DNA of 64,000 nucleotides from Gabonibacter massiliensis (GCA_001487125.1 LN913013.1:1653110-1717109), one strand, 5' to 3'; shown: positions 1-9,199, counted from the first letter of the stretch. The notes: generated by a model from the letters alone, not told the origin. Numbers and translations: made by a program.

Positions 1-1221
1 ACAATGATCATGTTATTATTCAGTAGTTTCGGGGCCATTTTCGGAATGAGTGAAGAGACCCTTGCCTTCATCGTTATCATCATTCCTTTGGCCATCTCCA
101 TGGGATACGATTCCATTACCGGTTTATGTTTGGTATATGTAGCGGCCCACGTCGGATTTGCAGGAGCGATTCTAAATCCATTCACCATCGGTATTGCCCA
201 GGGATTATCCGACTTGCCTCTATTCTCCGGTTTTGAATACAGATTACTTTGTTGGGTTATTCTAAATATCGTACTTATCGCTTTTGTCCTCCGCTACGCG
301 GCAAAAGTAAAGGCCTGTCCCGCATCTTCGATCGTGTATGAAATAGATACCAATTATTGGCGCCGTACAGAGATAAAAAACGACGAAAAAATTGAATACT
401 CATCCACAAAATCCGGCTGGTTCGTCTATTTTTTTATCTTGACCAGTCTCATTATTTTCTCGTTCAATTATCCGACAAGCACATTGAGTATCGGAGAACA
501 TACAAGTCTCACAACCTGTATCGTTCCTATTCTCACGATATTGTTCGCGATTTCCGGCTTTTTCGGAATCCGGAAATCATACCATTTCTTAATTCTCACC
601 ATCCTCGGTTTTACCATTATCTTCCTGATTATCGGTGTCATGGGCTATGGCTGGTATCTTCCCGAAATTTCCGGTCTGTTTTTAGCCATGGGTATATTTT
701 CCGGATTTGCCGCGGGTAAGAGTGCAGACAGCATCGTAAAATTATTTATCGAGGGTGTCAAAGATATATTGTCTGCAGCCCTGATCGTGGGATTAGCAGG
801 AGGCATTATCATCATCTTACAGGAAGGACATATCATCGATCCTATTTTACACGCTCTGGCTACTTTAATGAGTGAGGTCGGGAAAGTGGCTGCCGTCGGA
901 ATCATGTATATCATTCAGACTTTTATCAACATCATTATCCCATCAGGTTCCGCGAAAGCCGCTTTAACCATGCCCATTATGGCTCCCTTCTCCGATGTTA
1001 TCGGCCTCTCGCGACAAGCCACGGTAATGGCTTTCCAATTCGGAGACGGTTTCACAAATATGATTACTCCGACTTCCGGTGTACTGATAGGAGCCTTGGG
1101 TATCGCCCGTATCCCTTACGATAAATGGATTACATTTTTCTGGAAGTTTTTAATACTACTCATTCTTATGGGCTTTATCCTCCTGATTCCGACAGCCACC
1201 ATACCATTAAACGGATTTTAA
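1..1221 (+). CDS. YfcC-family membrane carrier, 5' truncated by window edge
   Basis: Polytopic inner-membrane protein of the YfcC / C4-dicarboxylate anaerobic carrier-like family, which also includes arginine/ornithine-antiporter-like proteins. The substrate cannot be read from the sequence. The frame is open to base 1. The first ATG at position 4 is probably internal, because the family is usually about 460-500 residues and only about 405 are visible. Family-type segments are present: an early LNPFTIGIAQG loop, and near the C-terminus IPSGSAKAALTMPI followed by FGDGFTNMITPTSGV, the polar re-entrant-like stretch typical of these carriers. Many hydrophobic helices follow one another. The gene faces gcvP tail to tail, with a strong bidirectional terminator between them. 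The family call is from remembered motifs; a related ion transporter-superfamily member is the main alternative. Confidence 0.75.
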   Translation, partial: TMIMLLFSSFGAIFGMSEETLAFIVIIIPLAISMGYDSITGLCLVYVAAHVGFAGAILNPFTIGIAQGLSDLPLFSGFEYRLLCWVILNIVLIAFVLRYAAKVKACPASSIVYEIDTNYWRRTEIKNDEKIEYSSTKSGWFVYFFILTSLIIFSFNYPTSTLSIGEHTSLTTCIVPILTILFAISGFFGIRKSYHFLILTILGFTIIFLIIGVMGYGWYLPEISGLFLAMGIFSGFAAGKSADSIVKLFIEGVKDILSAALIVGLAGGIIIILQEGHIIDPILHALATLMSEVGKVAAVGIMYIIQTFINIIIPSGSAKAALTMPIMAPFSDVIGLSRQATVMAFQFGDGFTNMITPTSGVLIGALGIARIPYDKWITFFWKFLILLILMGFILLIPTATIPLNGF

Positions 1222-1228
1222 AATCATA

Positions 1229-1259
1229 AAAAAAGCTGCGTAAGTAACGCAGCTTTTTT
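1229..1259. terminator. Bidirectional rho-independent terminator (YfcC gene / gcvP)
   Basis: A perfect stem GCTGCG/CGCAGC (1235-1240 with 1248-1253) with loop TAAGTAA is extended by A-run/T-run pairing on both sides. It has U-tracts in both directions and lies between two convergent genes. Confidence 0.9.
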
Positions 1260-1275
1260 TTATCATAGAACCAGC

Positions 1276-4164
1276 TTATTTCTGATCGGCATAAGCATCA
1301 ATCGGATCACAAGTACACATCAGGTTACGATCGCCGTAACCATCGTCTACACGACCCACCTGGGGCCAAAATTTATTTTCAGCCACCCAAGCTAACGGGT
1401 AAGCGGCCTTACTGCGCGGATAGGAGTGGTTCCACTCGTCAGCAGTCAAGACCTTATGCGTATGAGGAGCATTTTTCAACACGTTGTCCGTCTTATCGGC
1501 CTTTCCTTCCCCCACTTCAAGCATCTCCTCGCGAATGGTTTTCAGAGCTTCGATAAAACGATCCAGTTCCTCTTTCGGTTCACTTTCCGTCGGTTCAACC
1601 ATCAAGGTTCCATGAACCGGGAATGACAACGTCGGAGCATGGAAACCAAAGTCCATCAAGCGTTTGGCTATATCCAATTCGGATATTCCATACTCTTTGT
1701 TAAACATATTGCAATCCCATATCATCTCGTGTCCAACACGTCCCCGCTTGCCTTTAAACAAGATCTTAAAGCCCAACTTCTCGAAAGAAGAAGCCAAATA
1801 GTTGGCATTCAATATAGCCATCTCCGTAACCATCTTTAATCCCTTACCGCCTAACATCAACAAATAACCGTACGTTACAGGCAACATTCCCACGGAACCG
1901 TACGGAGCAGCAGCCACCGCATGGATTCCATGTTCACCTCCGGTCTTCACCATAGTGTGAGTCGGTAAAAATTCTACCAGATGAGGTGCGACACAAATCG
2001 GTCCGACACCAGGACCGCCGCCGCCATGAGGCATTGCAAAAGTTTTATGCAAATTCAAATGACAAGCATCTGCACCGATAGTACCCGGACTCGTTAAACC
2101 GCATTGTCCATTCATATTGGCACCATCCATAAATACCTGTCCTCCATTTTCGTGTATGATTTGGCATAATTCTTTAATGGACTCTTCAAAAATTCCATGA
2201 GTAGAAGGATAGGTAATCATCGCTCCAATTAGATTATCCCGATTCTCAATCGCTTTCTGACGGAAATCTTCCACATCGATATTACCTTCCGGATCCGTTG
2301 CCGTCACGATAATCTTAAACCCGGCCATTGAGCTGGAAGCAGGATTCGTTCCATGAGCGGAAGCAGGAATCAAAATAACATTCCGGTGTCCCTCTCCGCG
2401 AGAAATATGATACTGACGAATAACCATCAAAGCCGTGTACTCTCCGGCAGCTCCGGAATTAGGCATTAAACTGCAACCGGCAAACCCGGTCACCTTACAT
2501 AACATCTCTTCCGTTTCACGGATCATCTGCTGATAACCTTCAACCTGTGAAAGCGGAGCAAACGGATGCACTCCACCTATTTCCGGCCAGGTAATCGGCA
2601 ACATCTCCACGGCCGCATTCAACTTCATGGTACAAGAACCCAATGAAATCATAGAGGTGGCTAATGAAATATCCCGACGTTCCAAGTTTTTCATATAACG
2701 CATCATTCCGGTTTCAGAATGATAAATATTGAATACGGATTGTTGCAAGAACTCATCCTCGCGCAACATGGAAGGTTCAAGAATCGTGCGGTCGTCAAGG
2801 AATTCAACCCGCTCCGCCACCTTACCGGCAGCTTTGGCAAAAATTCCGATAATCGTATTGATCTCCTCTTCGTTGATTTTTTCATCGGTAGATAAACCGA
2901 CAACCTTACCGCAGCCGCAATTGCAATAAAAAAGATTGATCTCTTTTTCCGATGCCGCATCCCTAACGTTTTCCTGACAAACGCCTTCCGGTAACTCGAA
3001 ACGTAACGTATCAAAGAATTTATTATGCTTCAGTTTATAACCGTATTTTTGAATCTCCGTAGCCAGAATAACAGCGGCGGAATGTATATGACGAGCAATC
3101 CGCACTAAACCTTCCGGTCCGTGATAAGCTGCATAAAAACCAGCCATCGTTGCATTTAACGCCTTGGCAGTACAGATATTCGAAGAAGCCTTTTCTCGCT
3201 TAATATGTTGTTCGCGGGTTTGTAAAGCCAACCGAAGAGCCTTGTTTCCCTGAGCGTCTATCGTCACTCCGATGATTCGGCCCACGATATTACGTTTATA
3301 CTCTTCCTTGGTCGCCATATAAGCAGCATGAGGACCTCCGTACGCCATCGGAATACCGAAACGTTGAGTAGTTCCTACCACGACATCCGCTCCCCATTGT
3401 CCCGGAGGGGTCAACAATACCAAACTCATCAAATCCGCCACGACGGACAATAAAGCCCCGTTGGCATGTACCCGGTCGGCAAACGCCTTATAATCGCGAA
3501 CCTCACCGTCAGCAGCAGGATATTGAATGATAGCACCGAAAACGTCCGGAGTAAATTCAAATGTATCGTAATCCCCATACACCAATTCGATGCCTTGCGG
3601 AACGGAACGGGTCACCAATACATCCTTCGTTTGAGGGAATATCTTGTTATCGACAAATAATTTATTGGCTCCAGCTTTCTTCATCTCTTTACTTCTCAAA
3701 CCAAACATCATGGTCATAGACTCGGCAGCAGCAGTAGCCTCATCCAACAAAGAGCAATTGGAAAGCTCCATACCGGTTAATTCCACTATCATCGTCTGGA
3801 AATTTAACAAAGCCTCCAAACGTCCTTGTGAAACTTCCGCCTGATAAGGAGTATAAGAAGTATACCAAGCCGGATTCTCCAGAATATTACGCTGAATCAC
3901 AGCCGGGGTAATCGTATCATAGTATCCTTGCCCGATAAAGGTACGATATAATTTATTTTTAGACGCAACCTTCCTCATCCGCGCAAAAAACTCGGATTCC
4001 GTTAAAGGAGAAGGTAAATCCAACTCTTTCTTCAATCGAATGGATTCTGGAACAGTTTGATCGATTAGTTCATCAAGAGATTTGACACCGACTACCTTCA
4101 GCATATCCTCGATATCCTCAGGACGTGGTCCGACGTGCCTCCACAAAAATTTTTCTGTAGCCAT
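1276..4164 (-). CDS. gcvP: Glycine dehydrogenase (decarboxylating), P protein
   Basis: The PLP-dependent P protein of the glycine cleavage system decarboxylates glycine and passes the aminomethyl group to the lipoyl H protein, feeding one-carbon units to folate. At 962 residues it is the full-length single-chain form, in which N- and C-terminal halves correspond to the GcvPA and GcvPB subunits of other bacteria. The PLP lysine is about residue 707 in HLNLHKTFAMPHGGGGPGVG, and the glycine-rich run after it is the family hallmark. The start at MATEKFLWRH is the only suitable ATG. gcvT and gcvH are not adjacent, so the system is scattered in this genome. No glycine-riboswitch-like structure is evident in the upstream region. 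The gene ends at the shared terminator at 1229-1259. Confidence 0.97.
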   Translation of the reverse strand: MATEKFLWRHVGPRPEDIEDMLKVVGVKSLDELIDQTVPESIRLKKELDLPSPLTESEFFARMRKVASKNKLYRTFIGQGYYDTITPAVIQRNILENPAWYTSYTPYQAEVSQGRLEALLNFQTMIVELTGMELSNCSLLDEATAAAESMTMMFGLRSKEMKKAGANKLFVDNKIFPQTKDVLVTRSVPQGIELVYGDYDTFEFTPDVFGAIIQYPAADGEVRDYKAFADRVHANGALLSVVADLMSLVLLTPPGQWGADVVVGTTQRFGIPMAYGGPHAAYMATKEEYKRNIVGRIIGVTIDAQGNKALRLALQTREQHIKREKASSNICTAKALNATMAGFYAAYHGPEGLVRIARHIHSAAVILATEIQKYGYKLKHNKFFDTLRFELPEGVCQENVRDAASEKEINLFYCNCGCGKVVGLSTDEKINEEEINTIIGIFAKAAGKVAERVEFLDDRTILEPSMLREDEFLQQSVFNIYHSETGMMRYMKNLERRDISLATSMISLGSCTMKLNAAVEMLPITWPEIGGVHPFAPLSQVEGYQQMIRETEEMLCKVTGFAGCSLMPNSGAAGEYTALMVIRQYHISRGEGHRNVILIPASAHGTNPASSSMAGFKIIVTATDPEGNIDVEDFRQKAIENRDNLIGAMITYPSTHGIFEESIKELCQIIHENGGQVFMDGANMNGQCGLTSPGTIGADACHLNLHKTFAMPHGGGGPGVGPICVAPHLVEFLPTHTMVKTGGEHGIHAVAAAPYGSVGMLPVTYGYLLMLGGKGLKMVTEMAILNANYLASSFEKLGFKILFKGKRGRVGHEMIWDCNMFNKEYGISELDIAKRLMDFGFHAPTLSFPVHGTLMVEPTESEPKEELDRFIEALKTIREEMLEVGEGKADKTDNVLKNAPHTHKVLTADEWNHSYPRSKAAYPLAWVAENKFWPQVGRVDDGYGDRNLMCTCDPIDAYADQK

Positions 4165-4333
4165 TTATTTTACTCTGATTATTAATAGTTTATATTCAAT
4201 TCACTCGTTTCGTCAACGATTGTGTAAAAGTAACTAAAATTCTATTGGAGACAAAATATCTCTCGATATTTAATGGAAACAGACAATGATAGCACACGGA
4301 AAGGGATACGACAGCTTATCGTAGCTGTAGATT

Positions 4334-4444
4334 ATCAGATAAAAGGATTGGGTGATTAAGGGATCGGGTGATTGAAACGATAGATGATTGTAGATTGTAG
4401 ATTGTAGATTTTAAATTGTAAATTAAATAAATCTAAAATCTACA
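4334..4444. repeat. Left copy of ~100-bp intergenic inverted repeat
   Basis: This copy matches the reverse complement of 5477-5575. A 31-bp block is identical (4366-4396 versus 5513-5543), with mostly conserved flanks. It ends in a hairpin TGTAGATTTT...AAAATCTACA. The left copy carries three tandem ATTGTAG units (about 4387-4410) where the right has one, consistent with slippage. It fills most of the 360-bp gene-free stretch between gcvP and tRNA-His; nothing else recognisable lies there. Confidence 0.8.
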
Positions 4445-4495
4445 TTGCCTGGAAGGGATTGGGAAAATCGAATTGAACTCCGTATTAAATACAAA

Positions 4496-4521
4496 AAAAA
4501 CGGTTAAAATCAACCGTTTTT
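4496..4521 (-). terminator. Terminator of tRNA-His
   Basis: A perfect 10-bp stem AAAAACGGTT/AACCGTTTTT (4496-4505 with 4512-4521) with loop AAAATC is followed, reading leftward, by a long U-tract. It lies directly downstream of the tRNA-His 3' end. Confidence 0.85.
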
Positions 4522-4526
4522 ATAGG

Positions 4527-4603
4527 TGGGTGGAAGATGGGGCTCGAACCCACGACCTTCGGAACCACAATCCGACGCTCTAACCGACTGAGCTACATCC
4601 ACC
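4527..4603 (-). tRNA. tRNA-His (GTG)
   Basis: On the minus strand the gene begins G-GTGGATG, with a D-arm (GCTCAG...GAGC), an anticodon loop with GTG in the stem-loop TCGGATTGTGGTTCCGA, and a T-arm GTGGGTTCGAGCCCCAT. CCA is encoded at 4527-4529. The base before G1 is G and can pair with the discriminator C, the G-1:C73 identity feature of tRNA-His. One T:T mismatch is seen at the 6:67 position of the acceptor stem. Confidence 0.95.
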
Positions 4604-4668
4604 ATTTTGCTTTTGCGCTGCAAAGATAAAATAACTTTTTTTCTCTACAAAGAAAAGCATCTAAATTT

Positions 4669-5256
4669 TCAAAGCTTAAACTTGATTTTCCCCCGTTTTA
4701 TCTCGTTTGCCACATAGCATAACTGTTCGTACCACTCCGTTCCATACTTCTCAATCAAAGCATCTTTTAGAAAAATGTAAAGAGGAATACCTTTTTTTTC
4801 TCCCTTTATTTTCGCCCCCGCACAAATCTTCCATTCATCGTAATTAACTGCTTGATACGAGGGGTATCTGGTGATCCTAACCGGATACAAATGACAGGAA
4901 ATAGGTTTGCGAAAAGTACTTTTCCCTTCCGTCCAGGCTTTTTCAATAGCACACCAACAACTTCCGTTTTCTTCAATAGCATAGGCACACTCCCCTCCAT
5001 GAATCAAAGGCGTACCCAAATCGCCTTCCACATCAATAACAGCCCATCCCTGTTCTTCTACAGCCTGTATCCCCTCCGGTTTCATGTATAATTTAATGTT
5101 CTCGTAATTCTCCCGTATGTATTTCTCCTCTTCTTCTTCCAAAGGTGCCCCGGCATCGCCTTCAACACAACAAATACCTTTGCAAACCGATAAATCACAA
5201 CAAAACTCTTTTTTGATCACGTCCAAGCTGACAATCGTATCCCCTATCTGTATCAT
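4669..5256 (-). CDS. DUF3109-family cysteine-rich protein
   Basis: A Bacteroidetes-typical protein of unknown function (DUF3109), about 195 residues from the chosen start. It has a dense cysteine pattern: EFCCDLSVCKGICC near the N-terminus, then GECAYA, SCWCAI, SCHLYP and ICAG. This suggests metal or Fe-S binding, loosely like the zinc/iron-chelating CxxCxxCC proteins, but that is inference. The reading frame is open upstream to 5295, but I prefer the ATG at 5256 (MIQIGDTIVSL). A good promoter (-7 box TAAATTTG at 5283-5290) lies between the two ATGs, so the longer start would not be transcribed. The gene sits between tRNA-His and gpmI and is bracketed by the inverted repeat. Confidence 0.85.
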   Translation of the reverse strand: MIQIGDTIVSLDVIKKEFCCDLSVCKGICCVEGDAGAPLEEEEEKYIRENYENIKLYMKPEGIQAVEEQGWAVIDVEGDLGTPLIHGGECAYAIEENGSCWCAIEKAWTEGKSTFRKPISCHLYPVRITRYPSYQAVNYDEWKICAGAKIKGEKKGIPLYIFLKDALIEKYGTEWYEQLCYVANEIKRGKIKFKL

Positions 5257-5282
5257 GTAACTGAAAATTGAAATAAAACGGG

Positions 5283-5312
5283 CAAATTTAGTCATTTCTC
5301 ATTACCCGACAA
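5283..5312 (-). promoter_or_regulatory. Bacteroidetes housekeeping promoter for the DUF3109 gene
   Basis: Reading the minus strand, -33 TTG (5310-5312) is followed by a 19-bp spacer and a perfect -7 box TAAATTTG (5283-5290). This matches the TTTG/TAnnTTTG consensus of the primary sigma factor in Bacteroidetes. It also decides the start codon of the gene below. Confidence 0.7.
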
Positions 5313-5389
5313 TTTCCCGACCAATAAATCCATACGCCAAACCCGCAATTACAGATTAGCGAAACCGGATCATTAAATTGAATCACTTC

Positions 5390-5424
5390 ATTGTAAATTC
5401 CAGATCGAATTTATAATTTACGAT
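5390..5424. repeat. Short relative of the intergenic hairpin repeat
   Basis: ATTGTAAATT (5390-5399) and AATTTACGAT (5415-5424) form a 10-bp inverted repeat with one mismatch. It resembles the terminal hairpin of the larger repeats at 4334 and 5477. It lies in the 356-bp gene-free stretch between DUF3109 and gpmI. Confidence 0.4.
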
Positions 5425-5476
5425 TGAGTCTTGATATTACCTCCTCTAAATCGACCATCATATTAATCCCCTATTC

Positions 5477-5575
5477 ATTGTAAATTTTAGATTTGTTTAA
5501 TTTACAATTTAAAATCTACAATCATCTATCGTTTCAATCACCCAATCCTTATATCTCAGAATCCTTTTATCTGAT
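5477..5575. repeat. Right copy of ~100-bp intergenic inverted repeat
   Basis: Inverted partner of 4334-4444. It carries the same 31-bp identical core (5513-5543) and an internal hairpin ATTGTAAATTTT...AAAATCTACAAT with one G:U-type mismatch. It occupies the region directly downstream of gpmI. Together the pair encloses tRNA-His and the DUF3109 gene. Confidence 0.8.
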
Positions 5576-5612
5576 CATTCACAACTAAATAACACATCCT
5601 CCCCGGGGATAT

Positions 5613-7133
5613 TCAGACCAACAATGGTTTTCCTGTCATTTCCGGCGGGATAGGTAATCCCATAATAGTTAAAACCGTCGGAGCGACATCGGCTAAAACT
5701 CCATCCCGGAGATGATCACATTTAGAATCCGTCACCCAAATACATGGAACCGGATTCAGAGAATGGGCCGTATTGGGAGATCCGTCTTCATTCACCGCAT
5801 TGTCCGCATTTCCATGATCGGCAATGATCAATACATCGTACCCGTTTTCCCGAGCGGCCGCCACCGTCTTTCCGACGCATTCGTCAACCGTTGCAACAGC
5901 TTTCTGAATAGCTTCATAAACACCCGTATGCCCTACCATATCCCCGTTAGCGTAATTCAAACAAATAAAATCCGCCTCCTTTCGTTTCAACTCTTCCACT
6001 ATTTTTTCAGTCACGGTCGGGGCCGACATTTCCGGTTGCAAATCATAAGTAGCAACCTTGGGAGAAGGGACCAGTATCCGTTTTTCTCCGGCAAAGGGCT
6101 CCTCGCGTCCCCCGTTCAAAAAGAAGGTAACATGGGCATATTTTTCAGTTTCAGCAATACGCAACTGTTTCAAACCTAAAGATGCGACATACTCCCCAAT
6201 GGTATTCACCACGTTCTCTTTATCAAAAAGAATATGCAATCCCTGAAACTTAGCATCGTAAGGAGTCATACAACAATAATACAAAGGAATGGTTTTCATC
6301 CCGAAATCAGGCTTGTCTTCCTGTGTCAACACAACCGTCAATTCTTTAGCCCGGTCATTTCGGAAATTAAAAAAGATAACCATATCTCCTTCCCGAATAG
6401 TCCCTATCGGATTCCCGTTTTCATCTACCCTGACAATCGGTTTTATAAACTCATCCGTTACCCCTCCCTCATAGGATTCCTGTACCGCAGCAATGGCATC
6501 CGTTGCCGGTGTTCCCTTACCTCTTACCAAAAGATCGTAAGCCTCACGAATCCGTTCCCAACGAGAATCCCGATCCATAGCGTAATAACGACCGATCACG
6601 GAAGCTATCTTTCCGGTAGATTCAGCCATTTGTGCCTCCAGAAGTTGCAAAAATTCCTTTCCGCTACGAGGATCCGTATCCCTGCCGTCCATAAAACAAT
6701 GCACGAAAGTATCTTCAATACCGTATTCCTTTGACAGCTCACAAAGGGCAAATACATGATCCAAAGAACTATGCACACCGCCCTGGGAAGCCAACCCCAT
6801 AAAATGAACCCGTTTACCGTTTTCTTTAGCATAGGTGAAAGCTTTTACAATTTCCGGATTTCGAGCAATGGAATGATCCCGGCAAGCCCGGTTAATTTTC
6901 ACCAAATCCTGATATACTACCCGACCGGCTCCAATATTCAAATGTCCCACTTCCGAATTTCCCATTTGTCCGTCCGGCAACCCGACATTCTCACCGCTGG
7001 TATACAACAAAGAGCGGGGATTATTATTGGCCAAAGCCGTAATACAAGGAGTCGGGGTACTCCCTATTGCATCCGAATGATCATGTTTACCGATTCCCCA
7101 ACCATCCAAAATCATCAATAATACCTTTTTCAT
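5613..7133 (-). CDS. gpmI: 2,3-bisphosphoglycerate-independent phosphoglycerate mutase
   Basis: Converts 3-phosphoglycerate to 2-phosphoglycerate in glycolysis and gluconeogenesis with two metal ions (usually Mn2+) and a phosphoserine intermediate. At 506 residues it has the expected full length. The N-terminal metal-binding motif ILDGWG (Asp10) is present, as is the catalytic serine at about residue 60 in [15 protein letters not shown]. The C-terminal metal ligands of the alkaline-phosphatase superfamily are also visible (GDMVGHTG and ADHGNAD). It appears monocistronic. A perfect -7 box TAACTTTG lies just upstream at 7169-7176. Confidence 0.97.
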   Translation of the reverse strand: MKKVLLMILDGWGIGKHDHSDAIGSTPTPCITALANNNPRSLLYTSGENVGLPDGQMGNSEVGHLNIGAGRVVYQDLVKINRACRDHSIARNPEIVKAFTYAKENGKRVHFMGLASQGGVHSSLDHVFALCELSKEYGIEDTFVHCFMDGRDTDPRSGKEFLQLLEAQMAESTGKIASVIGRYYAMDRDSRWERIREAYDLLVRGKGTPATDAIAAVQESYEGGVTDEFIKPIVRVDENGNPIGTIREGDMVIFFNFRNDRAKELTVVLTQEDKPDFGMKTIPLYYCCMTPYDAKFQGLHILFDKENVVNTIGEYVASLGLKQLRIAETEKYAHVTFFLNGGREEPFAGEKRILVPSPKVATYDLQPEMSAPTVTEKIVEELKRKEADFICLNYANGDMVGHTGVYEAIQKAVATVDECVGKTVAAARENGYDVLIIADHGNADNAVNEDGSPNTAHSLNPVPCIWVTDSKCDHLRDGVLADVAPTVLTIMGLPIPPEMTGKPLLV

Positions 7134-7168
7134 ATCTATTTTTTTATCGTTTCCTTATTTTTTCGATG

Positions 7169-7176
7169 CAAAGTTA
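7169..7176 (-). promoter_or_regulatory. Probable -7 promoter element of gpmI
   Basis: The minus strand reads TAACTTTG, a perfect TAnnTTTG -7 box, 35 bp upstream of the gpmI ATG. No clear TTTG -33 element was seen at 19-21 bp, so only the -7 element is claimed. Confidence 0.5.
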
Positions 7177-7295
7177 ATCTTTATTATGAAGTTTAATTCA
7201 CTCTATTCAAGTAAAATCCACGGAAACGTTTGCCTCTTGTCCGAGAGATGAATTCATGCTTAAAAAAATATTTTTTATTTTTATAGTACCATGTA

Positions 7296-7327
7296 TTGCA
7301 TAATACTATTTTTTATTTATATCTTTG
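7296..7327 (+). promoter_or_regulatory. Promoter of the PadR-PspC unit
   Basis: -33 TTG at 7296-7298 and -7 TATCTTTG at 7320-7327 are separated by 21 bp, within the Bacteroidetes range. A possible TTG start at 7325 lies inside the -7 box and cannot be the real start. Confidence 0.65.
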
Positions 7328-7354
7328 CCATACACAAAAACAAATACGCAGGAC

Positions 7355-7690
7355 ATGAACATTGAAAACACACAAGCTCAAATGCGAAAAGGAATCCTGG
7401 AGTATTGCATTTTGTTGATTATCTCACAAAAAGACGTATACGTCCCTGATATTATCAACAAATTAAAAGAGTCCAGGATGATCGTTGTCGAGGGAACAAT
7501 CTATCCCTTATTGACAAGGTTAAAAAACACAGGCCTCCTATCCTATCGATGGGAAGAATCTTTGCAAGGGCCTCCTCGGAAATATTATAGCATTACCGAA
7601 TCAGGACGTCTTTTTTTAAAAGAGCTGGAAAACTCTTGGGAAGAGTTAACCTCTGCTGTAAATCATATTAAAGAAAATCACAACGCTTAA
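7355..7690 (+). CDS. PadR-family transcriptional regulator
   Basis: A small winged-helix DNA-binding protein (111 residues from the ATG at 7355, MNIENTQAQMRKG). It carries the PadR signature: LEYCILLIIS..., then VVEGTIYPLLTRLKNTGLL for the recognition helix, and GPPRKYYSITESG for the wing. PadR regulators usually repress a neighbouring gene and respond to small ligands or envelope stress. This one sits 10 bp upstream of a PspC-domain membrane protein and is surely co-transcribed with it. That arrangement is common in Bacteroidetes and suggests it controls its own operon. Confidence 0.9.
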   Translation: MNIENTQAQMRKGILEYCILLIISQKDVYVPDIINKLKESRMIVVEGTIYPLLTRLKNTGLLSYRWEESLQGPPRKYYSITESGRLFLKELENSWEELTSAVNHIKENHNA

Positions 7691-7700
7691 TCCTATTACC

Positions 7701-9131
7701 ATGAAAAAAACATACACCATAAATCTGAGCGGAAAGGTTTTTCATATCGATGAAGATGCTTTTGAAAAACTTCAGGATTACCTCAATACACTTAAGAATC
7801 ATTACATAAAGGAAGAAGACGGGACCGAAATCATGTATGATATCGAAAGCCGCATTGCCGAACTTTTCATGCAATATCAAAAAGAAAACTTCCGGGAATC
7901 CATCGTTTTGGAAGACGTCGAGAAAGCAATCACGACCATGGGGAAACCGGCTGATATCATAGACGACGAGGAAGAAGCAGAAGAATCCAAAGGGAAACCC
8001 ACACATAAACTGTACCGGGATCCGGATCACATGGTATTGGGGGGTGTCGCCTCGGGTTTGGCTTCCTATTGGGGAATTTCCATGATACTTATACGTATCT
8101 GCTTTATCCTTTTTTCACTATACTACGGCATTTTCATTTTAGTATATATCGTACTCTGGACAGTTATTCCCAAAGCCAAGAACTCCAGAGAAAAATTAGA
8201 AATGAAAGGTAAAAATATCAACATCCCCAACATCGAACGTTCGGTAAAAGAAGAGTATCAGGAAATAAAAATATCTCCGATACATCGGTTTTTCAGAAGG
8301 ATAGGAGAGCTCATAGGTAGATTTTTCGGCGGGATAGGGAAAGCCATCGCTTTTCTCTTCGGTTTATCCGTTCTCTTATTCGGTATCGTATCGCTCTTTA
8401 CATTCATATCGATACTATTTTTACCCAACTTAATGCCGTGGGCGGAAGCGTACGAAGAAGCCATCTGCATGGTTTCTCCTTTTCATCTTTCCATCCTTAA
8501 AATCTGCTTTTTCTTCCTAACCGTCATACCCTGTTTATTCATCATTTTTCTGGCACTTAAAATATTGATCTCTTTTGAAAGTAACAATAGAACTATTCTG
8601 TTGCCGGCCGGAGTAATATGGTTAGTCTGTTTATTTCTACTGCTCATTGTCGGATTATCGGAAGCACAGAATTATACGCAACGAACAATAAGGACCCACA
8701 CCTCAACGCTTCTCAGTCCGTTATCGAATAAAATCGTCATAGATCTCAAGGATCGCTACAATACAGGTTACAATACTAATAGATATCGATCAATTTTTAG
8801 AGTCCGAGATAAAAAAGCATCCTTTTTGGTTTCTCCTGTTAAATTTTCCATCTACGCGTCAAAAAACGTCGAGGAACCCCAAATATCTTTCAATCGGAGT
8901 ACCAATGCCTCGGACTATCTTAACGCGGAAGATAAAGGTATCCAAATCAACTGGGAGCTGAAGAACGATACCTTACGAATGGATAATTATTTCAAAATCG
9001 AAGGCCCGTGGAGGGGACAAGAGCTGGATATCAGAATTCTCCTACCCAGCCATTACAAAATAGAATTTACGGAAAACGTACCCAGGGATCTAAAATTTTA
9101 TTATCTCGAAGGCCAGATAAAAGAATACTGA
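7701..9131 (+). CDS. PspC-domain membrane protein
   Basis: A 476-residue membrane protein. Residues 1-95 form a soluble segment (MKKTYTINLSGKVFHIDEDA...) found before PspC domains in Bacteroidetes. The PspC domain is at about 102-160, with HKLYRDPDHMVLGGVASGLA and a pair of hydrophobic stretches. Three further membrane segments lie at about 210-240, 260-285 and 300-320. The C-terminal ~150 residues are extramembrane and beta-rich, resembling a DUF4097-like adhesin fold. PspC is a membrane sensor in the phage-shock response of Proteobacteria; here it comes with PadR rather than PspA/PspF, so the stress role is inferred. It is translated from an ATG 10 bp after the PadR gene. Confidence 0.88.
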   Translation: MKKTYTINLSGKVFHIDEDAFEKLQDYLNTLKNHYIKEEDGTEIMYDIESRIAELFMQYQKENFRESIVLEDVEKAITTMGKPADIIDDEEEAEESKGKPTHKLYRDPDHMVLGGVASGLASYWGISMILIRICFILFSLYYGIFILVYIVLWTVIPKAKNSREKLEMKGKNINIPNIERSVKEEYQEIKISPIHRFFRRIGELIGRFFGGIGKAIAFLFGLSVLLFGIVSLFTFISILFLPNLMPWAEAYEEAICMVSPFHLSILKICFFFLTVIPCLFIIFLALKILISFESNNRTILLPAGVIWLVCLFLLLIVGLSEAQNYTQRTIRTHTSTLLSPLSNKIVIDLKDRYNTGYNTNRYRSIFRVRDKKASFLVSPVKFSIYASKNVEEPQISFNRSTNASDYLNAEDKGIQINWELKNDTLRMDNYFKIEGPWRGQELDIRILLPSHYKIEFTENVPRDLKFYYLEGQIKEY

Positions 9132-9169
9132 TAATTGGTTTTTAGTTAAATACTTCTCTATTGATTGAC

Positions 9170-9195
9170 GAAAAGGGCGTTGCAGCGCCCTTTTC
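9170..9195. terminator. Bidirectional terminator (PspC gene / Tricorn-like gene)
   Basis: A perfect 10-bp stem GAAAAGGGCG (9170-9179) pairs with CGCCCTTTTC (9186-9195) around loop TTGCAG. It lies between convergent genes, with T-rich arms on both strands. Confidence 0.85.
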
Positions 9196-9199
9196 TTAT

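Noticed and set aside
4165-4333. Glycine riboswitch upstream of gcvP
   Set aside because: No paired aptamer-like conserved segments were seen in the short A+T-rich leader.
4387-4410. Possible CRISPR-like short tandem repeat (ATTGTAG x3)
   Set aside because: The units are 7 bp with no spacers. It is local slippage inside a larger intergenic repeat.
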